A stretch of DNA of 64,000 nt from Nevskiaceae bacterium (GCA_008012115.1 SSEB01000003.1:434001-498000), one strand, 5' to 3'. Counted from the first letter of the stretch, positions 48,195-56,889 are shown. Numbers and translations are program-made. The notes: a model not told the origin generated them from the sequence alone.

Positions 48195-50500
48195 CGGTCC
48201 GCAATCTCGAGGCGCTGTTCCGCGCGCGGCGGGTCACCGTGCTGGGTGCTGCGCAGGGCGCCGCGCAGGATTGTCTGATGACGCATCTCGCGCGCAGCGT
48301 CGCCGACGGCGGTCTCGTGCGGGAGGAGGCCGCGGACGATGCCGCCACCGGCAGCGAGGCCGCGGTCGCGGTGGTGCTGGATGCCGCCGCGATCGACGTC
48401 GATGGCATCGACCGGCTCGCCGCGCGCGGCTACCGCGCGCTGCTCTGGGCCAGCGGCACGGCGCCGTCGCAGGCCGTGCTCTCGGCCGCGCGTCCCTACG
48501 CGATGCGTGTGCTCGGCGCCCGCAGCGCCGGTTTCTTCAGCGCGCGGCCGGCGCTCAACCTGACCGCGTTTCCGCTGGCGCCGCCGGCCGGGCGCATCGC
48601 GCTGATCGCGCAGTCGCAGTCCATCGCCGCCGCCGCGGTGGACTGGGCGGTGGAGCGCAACATCGGCCTGTCGTGGATGGCGGTGACCGGTGCCGAGTCC
48701 GATATCGATGTCGGCGACCTGCTCGACTTCGCCGCGCTCGATCCCGGCACGCGCGCGGTGATGGTGCAGGTCGGCCGTATCCGCGACGCGCGCAAGTTCA
48801 TGTCCGCGGCGCGCGCCGCCTCGCGTCTGAAGCCGACCATGGTCCTGCAGACGCCGACCGGCGAGGACACGTCGGCGCTCGATCCGGTGAAGTCCGCGGC
48901 CTTCATGCGCGCCGGCCTGGTGGAATGCGGCAGCCTCGGCGGCATGTTCGACGGCCTGGCGGCGCTGGAGCGCCTGCAGGCGCCGGAGCATGGGCATGTC
49001 GCGATTCTCGCCAACGGCGCCGGCATCTGCGCCCTGGCGGCGCATGCGGTGACCGCGCAGGGACTGGCGGTGGCGCCGCTGGCACCGCCGGTGCGCACGC
49101 AACTGGACGCGCTGATCCCTGGCGTGCGTTGTGTCGGCGGCGGCGTCGACGCTGGCACCGCGACGTCGGAGCAGCTGGTGGCCGCCGCCAAGCTGCTGAT
49201 GCAGACGACCGGCGACGGCGCCGTGCTGTTCGTGCACAGCCCGCTCGCCGGCCAGAAGCAGGACGCCATCGCGCAGGCGCTGTCGCAGGCCGGGCTCGAC
49301 GAGCGTCTGGTCACGGTCTGGCTGGGCCTGCATACCGCGCTGCCGGCGCGGCGCAGCAGCGCGCTGGCGCGTCACGCCACCTTCTCGGCCATCGGCGACG
49401 CGGTGCGCGCGATCCGTTTCCGCGTGCAGTACGCGCGCACGCGCGAAATGCTGATGCGCACGCCGCCCAAGGCGGCGCTGGCGCGACCGCCAAGTGAAAC
49501 GCCGGACGCCGCGCGCATCCAGCGCCTGGCCGCGCGCGGCGGCGAACTGGCCGGTGCGGCGGCGCTGGAGTTCCTGCGCACGCGCGGCATGGCGCTGGGC
49601 GCGGCGGTGCGTGCGATGCCGGATCTGCAGGTCACGGCCTTCCGGCATGCCGAGATGGGCGCGGTCGTGGGTCTGCAGGCGCTGTTCTCCGGCGCGGGCG
49701 GCCGCGCCGCCTACGGCCTGCCGCCGCTGGACCCGCTGCTGGCTGCGCGCATGGCGGAGGATGCGGGCCTGACCCGCGTCGCCGCCGATGCGCCGGTGCT
49801 CGACCTGCTGGTCCGCGCCGGCCAGATCATCGCCAGCGAGGCGGCGCTGTCGTCGCTCAACCTGCCGCTGGCCATCGCCGCCGACGGCACCCCGGCGCCG
49901 GCGGGCGTAGCGCGACTGCAGTGGCACGCCGACGTGCCATCGGCGCGGCGCCGCCTGGCGCTGGCGCCGTACCCCGATCATTTCTCGCACATCTATCGCA
50001 CGGCGCGCGGCGAGGATTACATCGTGCGGCCGGTGCGTCCCGCCGACGAGCCGGCGCTGCTGCACCTGCTGCAGAGCCTGGACGCGGAGGAAGTGCGCCT
50101 GCGCTTCTTCACCCACATCCGGCACTTCTCGCACGACATGGCGGCGCGCATGACGCAGATCGACTACGACCGCGAGATGGCGCTGGTGGTGGCGCGGGCA
50201 TCGCGGCCGGACGAGGTGGCGGGTATCGGCACCATCGTCGCCGATCCGGACAAGGTGATCGCCGAATACGCGATCCTCGTTCATCACGATCACATCCGGC
50301 AGGGGCTGGGTCGGCACCTGATGGAGTGCCTGCTGGGCGCGGCGCGTGCCTACGGCATCCAGCGCGTGCGCGGCGAGGTGTTGAGCGAGAACGCGGCGAT
50401 GCTCAATCTCGTGCGCAATCTCGGCTTCTCGGTCCGCGCCGTCGAGGACGACCCGGGCTGCCGCGTGGTCGAGATCGCGCTGGAGCCACCGCCGGAGTAG
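48191..50500 (+). CDS. Pat-type protein: NDP-forming acyl-CoA synthetase-like region plus GNAT
   Basis: The 769-residue protein has an acyl-CoA synthetase (NDP-forming)-like region (IALIAQSQSIAAAAVDWA, GHVAILANGAGICALAA). A C-terminal GNAT domain (about residues 615-769: YIVRPVRPADEPALLHLL, HDHIRQGLGRHLMECLLGAA with the acetyl-CoA loop) follows. This is the Pat/PatZ domain order, in which the synthetase part is usually inactive and regulatory. The N-terminal CoA-binding region is diverged. It is translationally coupled to a deacetylase. Likely targets are acyl-CoA synthetases. Confidence 0.87.
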   Translation: MTVRNLEALFRARRVTVLGAAQGAAQDCLMTHLARSVADGGLVREEAADDAATGSEAAVAVVLDAAAIDVDGIDRLAARGYRALLWASGTAPSQAVLSAARPYAMRVLGARSAGFFSARPALNLTAFPLAPPAGRIALIAQSQSIAAAAVDWAVERNIGLSWMAVTGAESDIDVGDLLDFAALDPGTRAVMVQVGRIRDARKFMSAARAASRLKPTMVLQTPTGEDTSALDPVKSAAFMRAGLVECGSLGGMFDGLAALERLQAPEHGHVAILANGAGICALAAHAVTAQGLAVAPLAPPVRTQLDALIPGVRCVGGGVDAGTATSEQLVAAAKLLMQTTGDGAVLFVHSPLAGQKQDAIAQALSQAGLDERLVTVWLGLHTALPARRSSALARHATFSAIGDAVRAIRFRVQYARTREMLMRTPPKAALARPPSETPDAARIQRLAARGGELAGAAALEFLRTRGMALGAAVRAMPDLQVTAFRHAEMGAVVGLQALFSGAGGRAAYGLPPLDPLLAARMAEDAGLTRVAADAPVLDLLVRAGQIIASEAALSSLNLPLAIAADGTPAPAGVARLQWHADVPSARRRLALAPYPDHFSHIYRTARGEDYIVRPVRPADEPALLHLLQSLDAEEVRLRFFTHIRHFSHDMAARMTQIDYDREMALVVARASRPDEVAGIGTIVADPDKVIAEYAILVHHDHIRQGLGRHLMECLLGAARAYGIQRVRGEVLSENAAMLNLVRNLGFSVRAVEDDPGCRVVEIALEPPPE

Positions 50501-50506
50501 CGGCGG

Positions 50507-50932
50507 TCACTCGCCGCGGTAGGTCACCCAGTTCTTCTCGGTCTCGCGCAGGCGCACCTCGTGCAGCGTGGCGCCGTAGTGCACATGCAGCACGCGCCAG
50601 AACAGCACCACGAGGTTCTCGGCGGTGGGGTTGATGCCGCGCGTCAGCAGCGCGTCGTGGTTGAGATGGCGGTGATCGATGACATCGACGATCAGCTCGT
50701 GCATCACGTCGCGGATCTGCTTGAGATTGACCACGATGCCGGTCTTCGGATCGACCGGCCCGCGCAGCGTCACTTCCAGCACGTAGTTGTGGCCGTGGCC
50801 GTGGTCGTAGGCGCAGGGGCCGAACAGCGCGCGGTTCTCGGCATCGCTGAGATCGTCGGCCCACAGCCGGTGAGCGGCGGAGAACGTCTCGCGGCGCGTG
50901 AGGTAAACGATGGGGGATTTCTCAGTTGTCAT
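50507..50932 (-). CDS. 6-pyruvoyl-tetrahydropterin synthase (PTPS), eukaryote-like
   Basis: The 141-residue protein has zinc ligands His21, His46 and His48 (FSAAHRL, HGHNY), nucleophile Cys40 (FGPC) and a C-terminal ETEKN with Glu130. The pattern (FSAxHRL, LSDxEN, LFGxC, GHGHNY, DPxTGxVxNL, TAENxxV, ETxxNxVxYxGE) follows mammalian PTPS more closely than bacterial QueD. PTPS converts dihydroneopterin triphosphate to 6-pyruvoyl-tetrahydropterin. Its start overlaps an SDR by 11 bp. It converges with the Pat-type gene, 6 bp apart. Confidence 0.87.
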   Translation of the reverse strand: MTTEKSPIVYLTRRETFSAAHRLWADDLSDAENRALFGPCAYDHGHGHNYVLEVTLRGPVDPKTGIVVNLKQIRDVMHELIVDVIDHRHLNHDALLTRGINPTAENLVVLFWRVLHVHYGATLHEVRLRETEKNWVTYRGE

Positions 50933-51626
50933 TGCAATGCACTTCCATCGTGGTGCCGGTGATCGGTTCGGATTGGGCGCGGTCGAGCAGGAAAGCGACA
51001 GACGGTGCGAGCGCGTCCGGCAGGGTCTTCGGCTGCAGTCCCAGGGCCTCGGTCATCGCCGTGCGCAGGGTGCCGGGGGCGATGGCGTTGACGCGGATGC
51101 CGTGGGCGCGGCCGTCGATGGCCAGCGCCTCGGTGAGCCCGACGATGGCGTGCTTGGACGCGGCGTAAGCGGAGAAGCCCGGAAACTTCTGCATGCCGCG
51201 GATGCCGCCGAGCGAGGAGATGTTGACGATGTCGCCGCGCACGCCGTGCTCGCTCCACAGGCGCATCGCCGCGCGGCAGGCGTTGAAGGTGCCGGCGACA
51301 TTGGTGCTCAGCACCTGCGCGAACAGCTCCGGCGTCAGCTCGCCCCAGACGTCGCCGCGGCCGAGGATGGCGGCGCAGCAGACCAGGGCGTCGGGCCGGA
51401 ACTCGCGGATCGCGGCATCCACGGCCGCGGCGTCGGCAACATCGAGCGCGAACACCTGGGCCACGGCACCGAGGGCCTGGAGTTCGGCGGCGGTCTCGTC
51501 GAGACGCGTCTGGTTGCGGCCGGCCAGCGCCACGCGCCAGCCCTGGCGCGCGAGATGCCGCGCGATGGCGGCACCAAGGCCGGAACCACCGCCGGTGATC
51601 AACACGGAGCGCTGCTGGGTGCTCAT
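50922..51626 (-). CDS. SDR, possibly sepiapterin-reductase-like
   Basis: The 234-residue SDR has TGGGSGLG, the active-site Ser in NISSLGG and YAASKHAIVG. Its 3' end overlaps the PTPS start by 11 bp, so the two proteins are made together. Sepiapterin reductase is itself an SDR that reduces 6-pyruvoyl-tetrahydropterin, so this pairing suggests synthesis of a reduced pterin cofactor. Sequence alone does not prove the substrate. Confidence 0.8.
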   Translation of the reverse strand: MSTQQRSVLITGGGSGLGAAIARHLARQGWRVALAGRNQTRLDETAAELQALGAVAQVFALDVADAAAVDAAIREFRPDALVCCAAILGRGDVWGELTPELFAQVLSTNVAGTFNACRAAMRLWSEHGVRGDIVNISSLGGIRGMQKFPGFSAYAASKHAIVGLTEALAIDGRAHGIRVNAIAPGTLRTAMTEALGLQPKTLPDALAPSVAFLLDRAQSEPITGTTMEVHCNDN

Positions 51627-51691
51627 GGGGCTATTGTCTCATTGTTGCGCCCGTCCTGCGGGCGCGAACCCCTATTACGGCGCCGCGCGGT

Positions 51692-53599
51692 TTACGGTTG
51701 CGTCTTGGCGTAACCCAGTGTCTGCAGCGCCGCTCCGACCTCTTCCAGGGTGCGCGGATCGTCGATGGTGGCCGGCACCGCGTGCGGCTGGCTGTCGGCG
51801 ATGGCGCGCATGGTGGCGCGCAGCACCTTGCCGGAGCGCGTCTTGGGCAGTCGCGCCACCACCGCCACCTGCTTGAAGGCGGCGACCGCGCCGATCTGCG
51901 CGCGCACGCGCTCGACCAGCTCGCGGGCGATGGCGTCCGGCGCCTGCTGCACGCCGGCCTTGAGCACCACCAGGCCCACGGGCAGCTGACCTTTCATGGC
52001 GTCGGCGACGCCGATCACCGCGCATTCGGCCACCGCCGGATGCGAGGCCAGCACCTCTTCCATCGCGCCGGTGGACAGGCGATGACCGGCGACGTTGATG
52101 ATGTCGTCGATGCGCGACATGATCCACCAGTAGCCGTCGGTGTCGCGGTAGCCGGCGTCACCGGTGAGGTAATAACCGGGATAGCGGCTCAGATAGTTGT
52201 CACGATAGCCCTGGTCGTTCTGCCACATGGTGCTCAGCGTGCCCGGCGGCAGGGGCAGCTGGATGACGACGTTGCCGATGTCGCCGTCCTTCACCGCGGC
52301 GCCATTGGCGTCGAGCACGGCAAAGCGGAAGCCCGGCACCGGCATCGTCGCTGAGCCGGGCTTGACCGGCATCGGCGTCAGGCCGTGGCAGTTGGCGATG
52401 GCCGGCCAGCCCAGTTCGGTCTGCCACCAGTGATCGATCACCGGCACTTTCAGCTTGCCCTGCGCCCAGAGGATGGTGTCGGGATCGCAGCGCTCGCCGG
52501 CGAGGTACAGCGTCTTGAATTTCGAGAGATCGTATTGGCGGATCAGCTTGCCGTCCGGGTCTTCCTTCTTGATCGCGCGGAACGCGGTGGGCGCGGTGAA
52601 GAAGGTCTTGACGCCGTGCTGCGCGATCACGCGCCAGAAGGCGCCGGCGTCCGGCGTGCCGACCGGCTTGCCTTCGTAGAGGATCGTGGTGCAGCCCTGC
52701 AGCAGCGGGCCGTAGACGATATAGGAGTGGCCGACGACCCAGCCGACGTCGGAGGCGGCCCAGAACACGTCGCCGGGATCGGTGTCGAACACCGCCTTCA
52801 TCGAGTAGCGCAGCGCCACGGCGTGACCGCCATGATCGCGCACCACGCCCTTGGGCTTGCCGGTGGTGCCGGAGGTGTAGAGCACGTAGAGCGGATCGGT
52901 CGCCGACACCGGCACGCAGTCGGCCGGCGTCGCGGCGGCAACGGCCTGCTGCCAGTCGACGTCGCGGCCTGCCTTCAGCGCGGCCTCGCGCTGCGGCCGC
53001 TGCAGGATGAGGGTGCGCGCAACCTGATGTGTCGCCAGCTCCAGCGCCTGATCCAGCAGCGGCTTGTAGTCGATCACGCGGCCCGGCTCGATGCCGCAGG
53101 AGGCCGACACCACCAGCACCGGCTCGGCGGCGTCGATGCGCTTGGCCAGCTCCGGCGCGGCGAAACCGCCGAACACCACCGAATGCACCGCACCGATGCG
53201 CGCGCAGGCCAGCATCGCAACTGCCGCCTCCGGCACCATCGGCATGTAGATCACCACGCGGTCGCCGCGCTGCACGCCGTTGGCGCGCAGGGCGCCGGCG
53301 AAGCGTGCGACGGCGTCGCGCAGTTCGCGATAGGTGAAGGTCTTCTGCGTGCCTGTGAGCGGGCTGTCGTAGATCAGTGCAGCCTGCTCGGCGCGGCCGC
53401 CCTCGATGTGACGGTCCAGCGCGTTGTAGCAGGTGTTGAACTCGGCGCCGGCAAACCAGCGGTAGAACGGCGCCTGGCTAACGTCGAGCACCTGGGTCCA
53501 CGGCCGGTGCCAGTGCAGGCCCGCAGCCTGCTCGGCCCAGAAGGCCTCCGGTTCGGCCGCGGCGCGGCGGTAATCGCGGGCGTAGGCGCTTTCGGTCAT
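51692..53599 (-). CDS. prpE: Propionyl-CoA synthetase (PrpE-like)
   Basis: The 635-residue AMP-forming synthetase has the acetyl-/propionyl-CoA synthetase N-terminal region (EAFWAEQAAGLHWHRPWTQV), YTSGTTGKPKGVVRDHGGH, WWQTELGWP and the hinge and C-terminal domain. The C-terminal catalytic Lys591 lies in PKTRSGKVLR, which fits the recognition motif acetylated by Pat enzymes. It resembles PrpE more than Acs. It would recover propionate from odd-chain, branched-chain or steroid side-chain breakdown. An esterase gene lies 21 bp upstream. Confidence 0.87.
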   Translation of the reverse strand: MTESAYARDYRRAAAEPEAFWAEQAAGLHWHRPWTQVLDVSQAPFYRWFAGAEFNTCYNALDRHIEGGRAEQAALIYDSPLTGTQKTFTYRELRDAVARFAGALRANGVQRGDRVVIYMPMVPEAAVAMLACARIGAVHSVVFGGFAAPELAKRIDAAEPVLVVSASCGIEPGRVIDYKPLLDQALELATHQVARTLILQRPQREAALKAGRDVDWQQAVAAATPADCVPVSATDPLYVLYTSGTTGKPKGVVRDHGGHAVALRYSMKAVFDTDPGDVFWAASDVGWVVGHSYIVYGPLLQGCTTILYEGKPVGTPDAGAFWRVIAQHGVKTFFTAPTAFRAIKKEDPDGKLIRQYDLSKFKTLYLAGERCDPDTILWAQGKLKVPVIDHWWQTELGWPAIANCHGLTPMPVKPGSATMPVPGFRFAVLDANGAAVKDGDIGNVVIQLPLPPGTLSTMWQNDQGYRDNYLSRYPGYYLTGDAGYRDTDGYWWIMSRIDDIINVAGHRLSTGAMEEVLASHPAVAECAVIGVADAMKGQLPVGLVVLKAGVQQAPDAIARELVERVRAQIGAVAAFKQVAVVARLPKTRSGKVLRATMRAIADSQPHAVPATIDDPRTLEEVGAALQTLGYAKTQP

Positions 53600-53620
53600 G
53601 GCGACTCCTCTCGTTGCGGC

Positions 53621-54577
53621 TTACGCGGCCAGGTGCTGGCGGATGAAGGCGACGATGTCCTTGCGGGCTTCGCGCACCTCGGGGAACAGGGCCTCGAACA
53701 GCGGGAAGGCGTGCGGCAGCACCGGCCAGATGTCCATCTTGGTCTCGACGCCCGCTTCGCGCGTGCGCTGCACGCAGGCGATGGTGTCGTCGCGCAGGAT
53801 TTCGTTGTCGGAGGCGACGAAGTACAGCGGCGGAAAGCCACGGAAATCGGCGTACAGCGGCGACAGTTCCGGATCGCTGGCGTCGTGGTCGCCGGAGTAG
53901 AACTCGTCGACGGTGTACAGCGCCTTCGCCGGCAGGATCGGGTCCGACTTCATGCGCGCGGTGCGCGAGGGCAGGCCGTGCAGGCGGCCCAGTTCGGTCG
54001 CCGGCGAAATCGGCACCGCGCAGGCGGGGCGCGGCCAGCCGCGCTTGCGGATGCGCTGCAGCACGCCGAGCGTGAGGTTGCCGCCGGCCGATTCGCCGGC
54101 GACGGCGATGCGGCGCGGATCGAAGCCCAGGTCGAGCAGCGCGCGATAGCCGCGCTCGCTGTCGTCCAGCGCCGCCGGAAACTTGTTGCCGGGCGCGAGG
54201 CGGTAATCGACCAGGAAGCCGACGGCGCCCAGCTCCGCGCAGAGCCTGGCCAGCATGCGCACGTGCACTTCCGGTGAGGCGGGCAGGATGAAGGCGCCGC
54301 CGTGCAGGTAGAGGATCGCCGGCTTGTGAGTGTCGCGCAGATCGCCCAGCACGTAGCCCGGCACACCGCCGTCGGGCGCGCCGATCACGCGGTACTCCAG
54401 CGGTAGGCCGAAGGTATTGCGACAGGGCCGCGAGGCCGTCAGCAGCTGGATGGCGGCGATGCGCTTGCGCGAACCGCGCACCGCCCACGCCAGCCACGGC
54501 CGCAGGAAGGTGCGCAGCAGCCAGACGACGATGCGGCTACGGGTGCTGATGGCGACGGGCTTGAGGGTGAATTCCAT
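53621..54577 (-). CDS. HSL-family alpha/beta hydrolase (esterase)
   Basis: From ATG 54577 the protein has 318 residues. The oxyanion motif HGGAF and the nucleophile motif GESAGG define the hormone-sensitive-lipase family; the catalytic His is likely in VLPHAFPLFEAL. It hydrolyses short to medium acyl esters. It is the first gene of a pair with prpE on the minus strand. A 114-bp element lies 66 bp upstream, and GCGGGTG (54628-54634) adds an extra copy of the element's terminal sequence near it. Confidence 0.88.
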   Translation of the reverse strand: MEFTLKPVAISTRSRIVVWLLRTFLRPWLAWAVRGSRKRIAAIQLLTASRPCRNTFGLPLEYRVIGAPDGGVPGYVLGDLRDTHKPAILYLHGGAFILPASPEVHVRMLARLCAELGAVGFLVDYRLAPGNKFPAALDDSERGYRALLDLGFDPRRIAVAGESAGGNLTLGVLQRIRKRGWPRPACAVPISPATELGRLHGLPSRTARMKSDPILPAKALYTVDEFYSGDHDASDPELSPLYADFRGFPPLYFVASDNEILRDDTIACVQRTREAGVETKMDIWPVLPHAFPLFEALFPEVREARKDIVAFIRQHLAA

Positions 54578-54642
54578 GACGGGCTCGGAAATGAAGTGAC
54601 CGGAGTCTAGCCGCTGCAAGGCGCAACGCGGGTGTTCATGAC

Positions 54643-54756
54643 GCCACCCGCTCGCGACATTTCGCCTGGGCAGATGGTTTTAATTTATCAATCATTTTTA
54701 AATTTGATTAATAATTATTAACAGCCTGTGGCGGTGGTACGCCGGGAGCGGGTGGC
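54643..54756 (+). repeat. 114-bp AT-core element, copy 7
   Basis: The terminal repeats GCCACCCGCT (54643-54652) and AGCGGGTGGC (54747-54756) are perfect. Arms are 54653-54676 and 54723-54746, and the core is 54677-54722 (5 G/C of 46). The left arm contains ATTTCGCCTGGGCAGATG. It lies between the carboxylase operon's end and the esterase/prpE pair, both on the minus strand. Confidence 0.92.
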
Positions 54757-54769
54757 GGTGTTTTCTGCC

Positions 54770-56377
54770 TCACATGCGGAAAATGCCGTAGCGCGGATCG
54801 CTGATTGGCGTGTTCAGCGCCGCCGACAGCGCAATGCCGAGCGCGTTGCGCGTGTCCACCGGGTCGAGGATGCCGTCGTCCCAGATTTCGGACGTGCTCC
54901 AGTAGGCGCTCTGCTTGCGCTTGAACTCGCCGAGCACCGGATCGCGGATCGCGTCGATGTCGGTCTGGCTGAGTTTCTTGCCGGACTTGGCAAGCTGGCG
55001 GATTTTCACGTCGGCCAGCGTGTTCGCCGCCTGCTCCGCACCCATTACGCTGATCTGCGACTGCGGCCACGAGAACAGGAAGCGCGAGTCGAAGGCGCGG
55101 CCGCTCATGCCGTAGTTGCCGGCGCCGAAGGAGCCGTTGCACATCACGGTAAACTTCGGCACCTCCGAGCAGGACACCGCCATGATCATCTTGGCGCCGT
55201 CCTTGGTGATACCGCGGCGCTCGTATTCGCGTCCGACCATGAAGCCGGTGATGTTCTGCAGGAACAGGATCGGCGTGCGGTTCTGATTGCACAGCTCGAT
55301 GAAGTGCGCGCCCTTGAGCGAGCTGTCGTTGAACAGCACGCCGTTGTTGCCGAGGATGCCGATCTTGTAGCCCCACAGGTGCGCGTAGCCGCAGATCAGA
55401 GTCTTGCCGTAATTCGGCTGGTACTCGTGAAAGCGCGAGCCGTCGACCAGGCGCGCGATCACTTCGCGGATGTCGAACTGCTGCTTGATGTCCTTGGGAA
55501 TCACGCCGTATAGCTCGGCGGGATCGTAGAACGGGGCTTCCGGCTCCTGCCATTCGATGTGCGTCTTCTGCGGACGCTTGAACTGCGCCACGATGTCGCG
55601 CGCGATGGCAATCGCTTCTTCCTCGGAGCCGGCCGGATAGTCGGCAGTGCCGGAGACGCTGGTGTGCATGTCGCAGCCACCGAGTTCATCGACGGTCACG
55701 TCTTCGCCGGTCGCCGCCTTCACCAGTGGCGGGCCCGCCAGGAAGATCGCGCCGGTGCCGCGCACGATCACGTTGTAGTCCGACAGGCCCGGCACGTAGG
55801 CGCCGCCGGCGGTGCAGTGGCCGAGCACCACCGACACCTGCTGCACGCCCATCTTCGACAGCTGGCACTGGTTGCGGAAGATGCGGCCCGCCATGTATTT
55901 GTCGGCGAACAGATCGGCTTGCAGCGGCAGGAACCCACCAGCGGAGTCGCAGAGATGCACGACTGGCAGGCGGTTCTCGATGGCGATGTCGAGCGCGCGC
56001 ACTGTCTTCTTTACCGTCAGCGGATACCAGGCGCCGCCCTTCACCGACGCATCGCCGGCGTTGATCACGACCTCGCGACCCGAGACGATACCGATGCCGG
56101 TGACGCAGGCCGCGCCCGGCACTTCGCCGTCATAGGCGTCGTTGGCGGCGAGCGACGAGAACTCGAGGAAGGGCGTGCCCGGATCGAGCAGCAGCTTCAG
56201 ACGCTCGCGCACCAGCAGCTTGTTCTGCGAACGCAGGCGGTCGATATCGCGCTGCGGGCGTTCGTCGCGCACCTTGCGCTGCTTCTCGCGGAATTCCTCG
56301 ACGAGCTTGCGGTTATGCGCGGCGTTGGACTGGAACTCGGCCGACGAAGTATTGATTTTGGACTCTATGCGTTTCAT
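54770..56377 (-). CDS. Acyl-CoA carboxylase beta subunit (carboxyltransferase, AtuC/LiuB type)
   Basis: The 535-residue carboxyltransferase has GHCTAGGAYVPGLSDYNVIV, the N-terminal acyl-CoA site (CDSAGGFLPLQADLF) and the C-terminal ITGFMVGREYERRGITKDGAKM. Length and motifs fit methylcrotonyl-, geranyl- or related beta-methyl-enoyl-CoA carboxylases. It is the last gene of an operon with AtuA-like, hydratase, biotin carboxylase and biotin carrier genes, which favours a geranyl-CoA-like branched substrate. Its ATG overlaps the biotin-carrier stop (ATGA). Confidence 0.9.
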   Translation of the reverse strand: MKRIESKINTSSAEFQSNAAHNRKLVEEFREKQRKVRDERPQRDIDRLRSQNKLLVRERLKLLLDPGTPFLEFSSLAANDAYDGEVPGAACVTGIGIVSGREVVINAGDASVKGGAWYPLTVKKTVRALDIAIENRLPVVHLCDSAGGFLPLQADLFADKYMAGRIFRNQCQLSKMGVQQVSVVLGHCTAGGAYVPGLSDYNVIVRGTGAIFLAGPPLVKAATGEDVTVDELGGCDMHTSVSGTADYPAGSEEEAIAIARDIVAQFKRPQKTHIEWQEPEAPFYDPAELYGVIPKDIKQQFDIREVIARLVDGSRFHEYQPNYGKTLICGYAHLWGYKIGILGNNGVLFNDSSLKGAHFIELCNQNRTPILFLQNITGFMVGREYERRGITKDGAKMIMAVSCSEVPKFTVMCNGSFGAGNYGMSGRAFDSRFLFSWPQSQISVMGAEQAANTLADVKIRQLAKSGKKLSQTDIDAIRDPVLGEFKRKQSAYWSTSEIWDDGILDPVDTRNALGIALSAALNTPISDPRYGIFRM

Positions 56378-56880
56378 TTTTTCTTCTCGATAGCCACGAG
56401 ACTCAACAACAACGCATCACGGTCGAAAGTCTGGCCCTTGTCGTAGGTCACGGCCTCGATCACGCCGTCGCGCGGCGCGGCGATGGTGGTCTCCATCTTC
56501 ATGCTCTCCATCACCAGCAGGATCTGGCCCTTGGTGACGGCATCGCCGGCCTTCACCGAGACGCTGACGATGCTGCCCGGCATTGGCGCCAGCACGCGGT
56601 CCTCGGCAGAGCCGAGGCCGGCGGCGGCCAGCCGCTTGAGTGGATGCTCGTAGCGCAGCTGATAGGCCTCGCCGTCGAAGTGTACGAAGACGTCGTCGCC
56701 CCTGGTGGCGATCACGACTTCGTGGTGTTCACCGTCCAGCGTCAGCCAGGCGCGGCCATCGGCGCCGGTCTTCAGGTCGATGGGCAATGTGCGGTCGGCG
56801 AGGTGCAGACGGTACCCGTCGGCACTGCGCGAGAGTTCCAGATTGTGCTCGGCATCGCCGAGCTTGAAGGCGTGGTGCAT
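56374..56880 (-). CDS. Biotin carboxyl carrier part of the split carboxylase alpha subunit
   Basis: The 168-residue protein ends in a biotinyl domain with MESMKMETT, the biotinylated lysine being Lys128. The first 90 residues resemble the BT linker domain that normally joins the biotin carboxylase and the carrier. It is in the same reading frame as the upstream biotin carboxylase and begins 9 bp after the reading frame's TAA, behind an AAGGACAG ribosome site. So it is the C-terminal third of an ordinary alpha subunit made as its own chain. Confidence 0.9.
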   Translation of the reverse strand: MHHAFKLGDAEHNLELSRSADGYRLHLADRTLPIDLKTGADGRAWLTLDGEHHEVVIATRGDDVFVHFDGEAYQLRYEHPLKRLAAAGLGSAEDRVLAPMPGSIVSVSVKAGDAVTKGQILLVMESMKMETTIAAPRDGVIEAVTYDKGQTFDRDALLLSLVAIEKKK

Positions 56881-56889
56881 GGTCTGTCC

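Noticed and set aside
50507-50932. QueD (queuosine pathway) as the main call for the PTPS-fold gene
   Set aside because: The GHGHNY, LSDxEN, TAEN and ETxxN motifs and the overlap with an SDR fit PTPS better, though QueD-type activity is not excluded.
6762-54756. Reading the 114-bp elements as MITEs or insertion remnants
   Set aside because: No target-site duplication was seen at any copy and no transposase gene is present. The constant length despite diverged cores fits a constrained site better. A mobile origin is not excluded.
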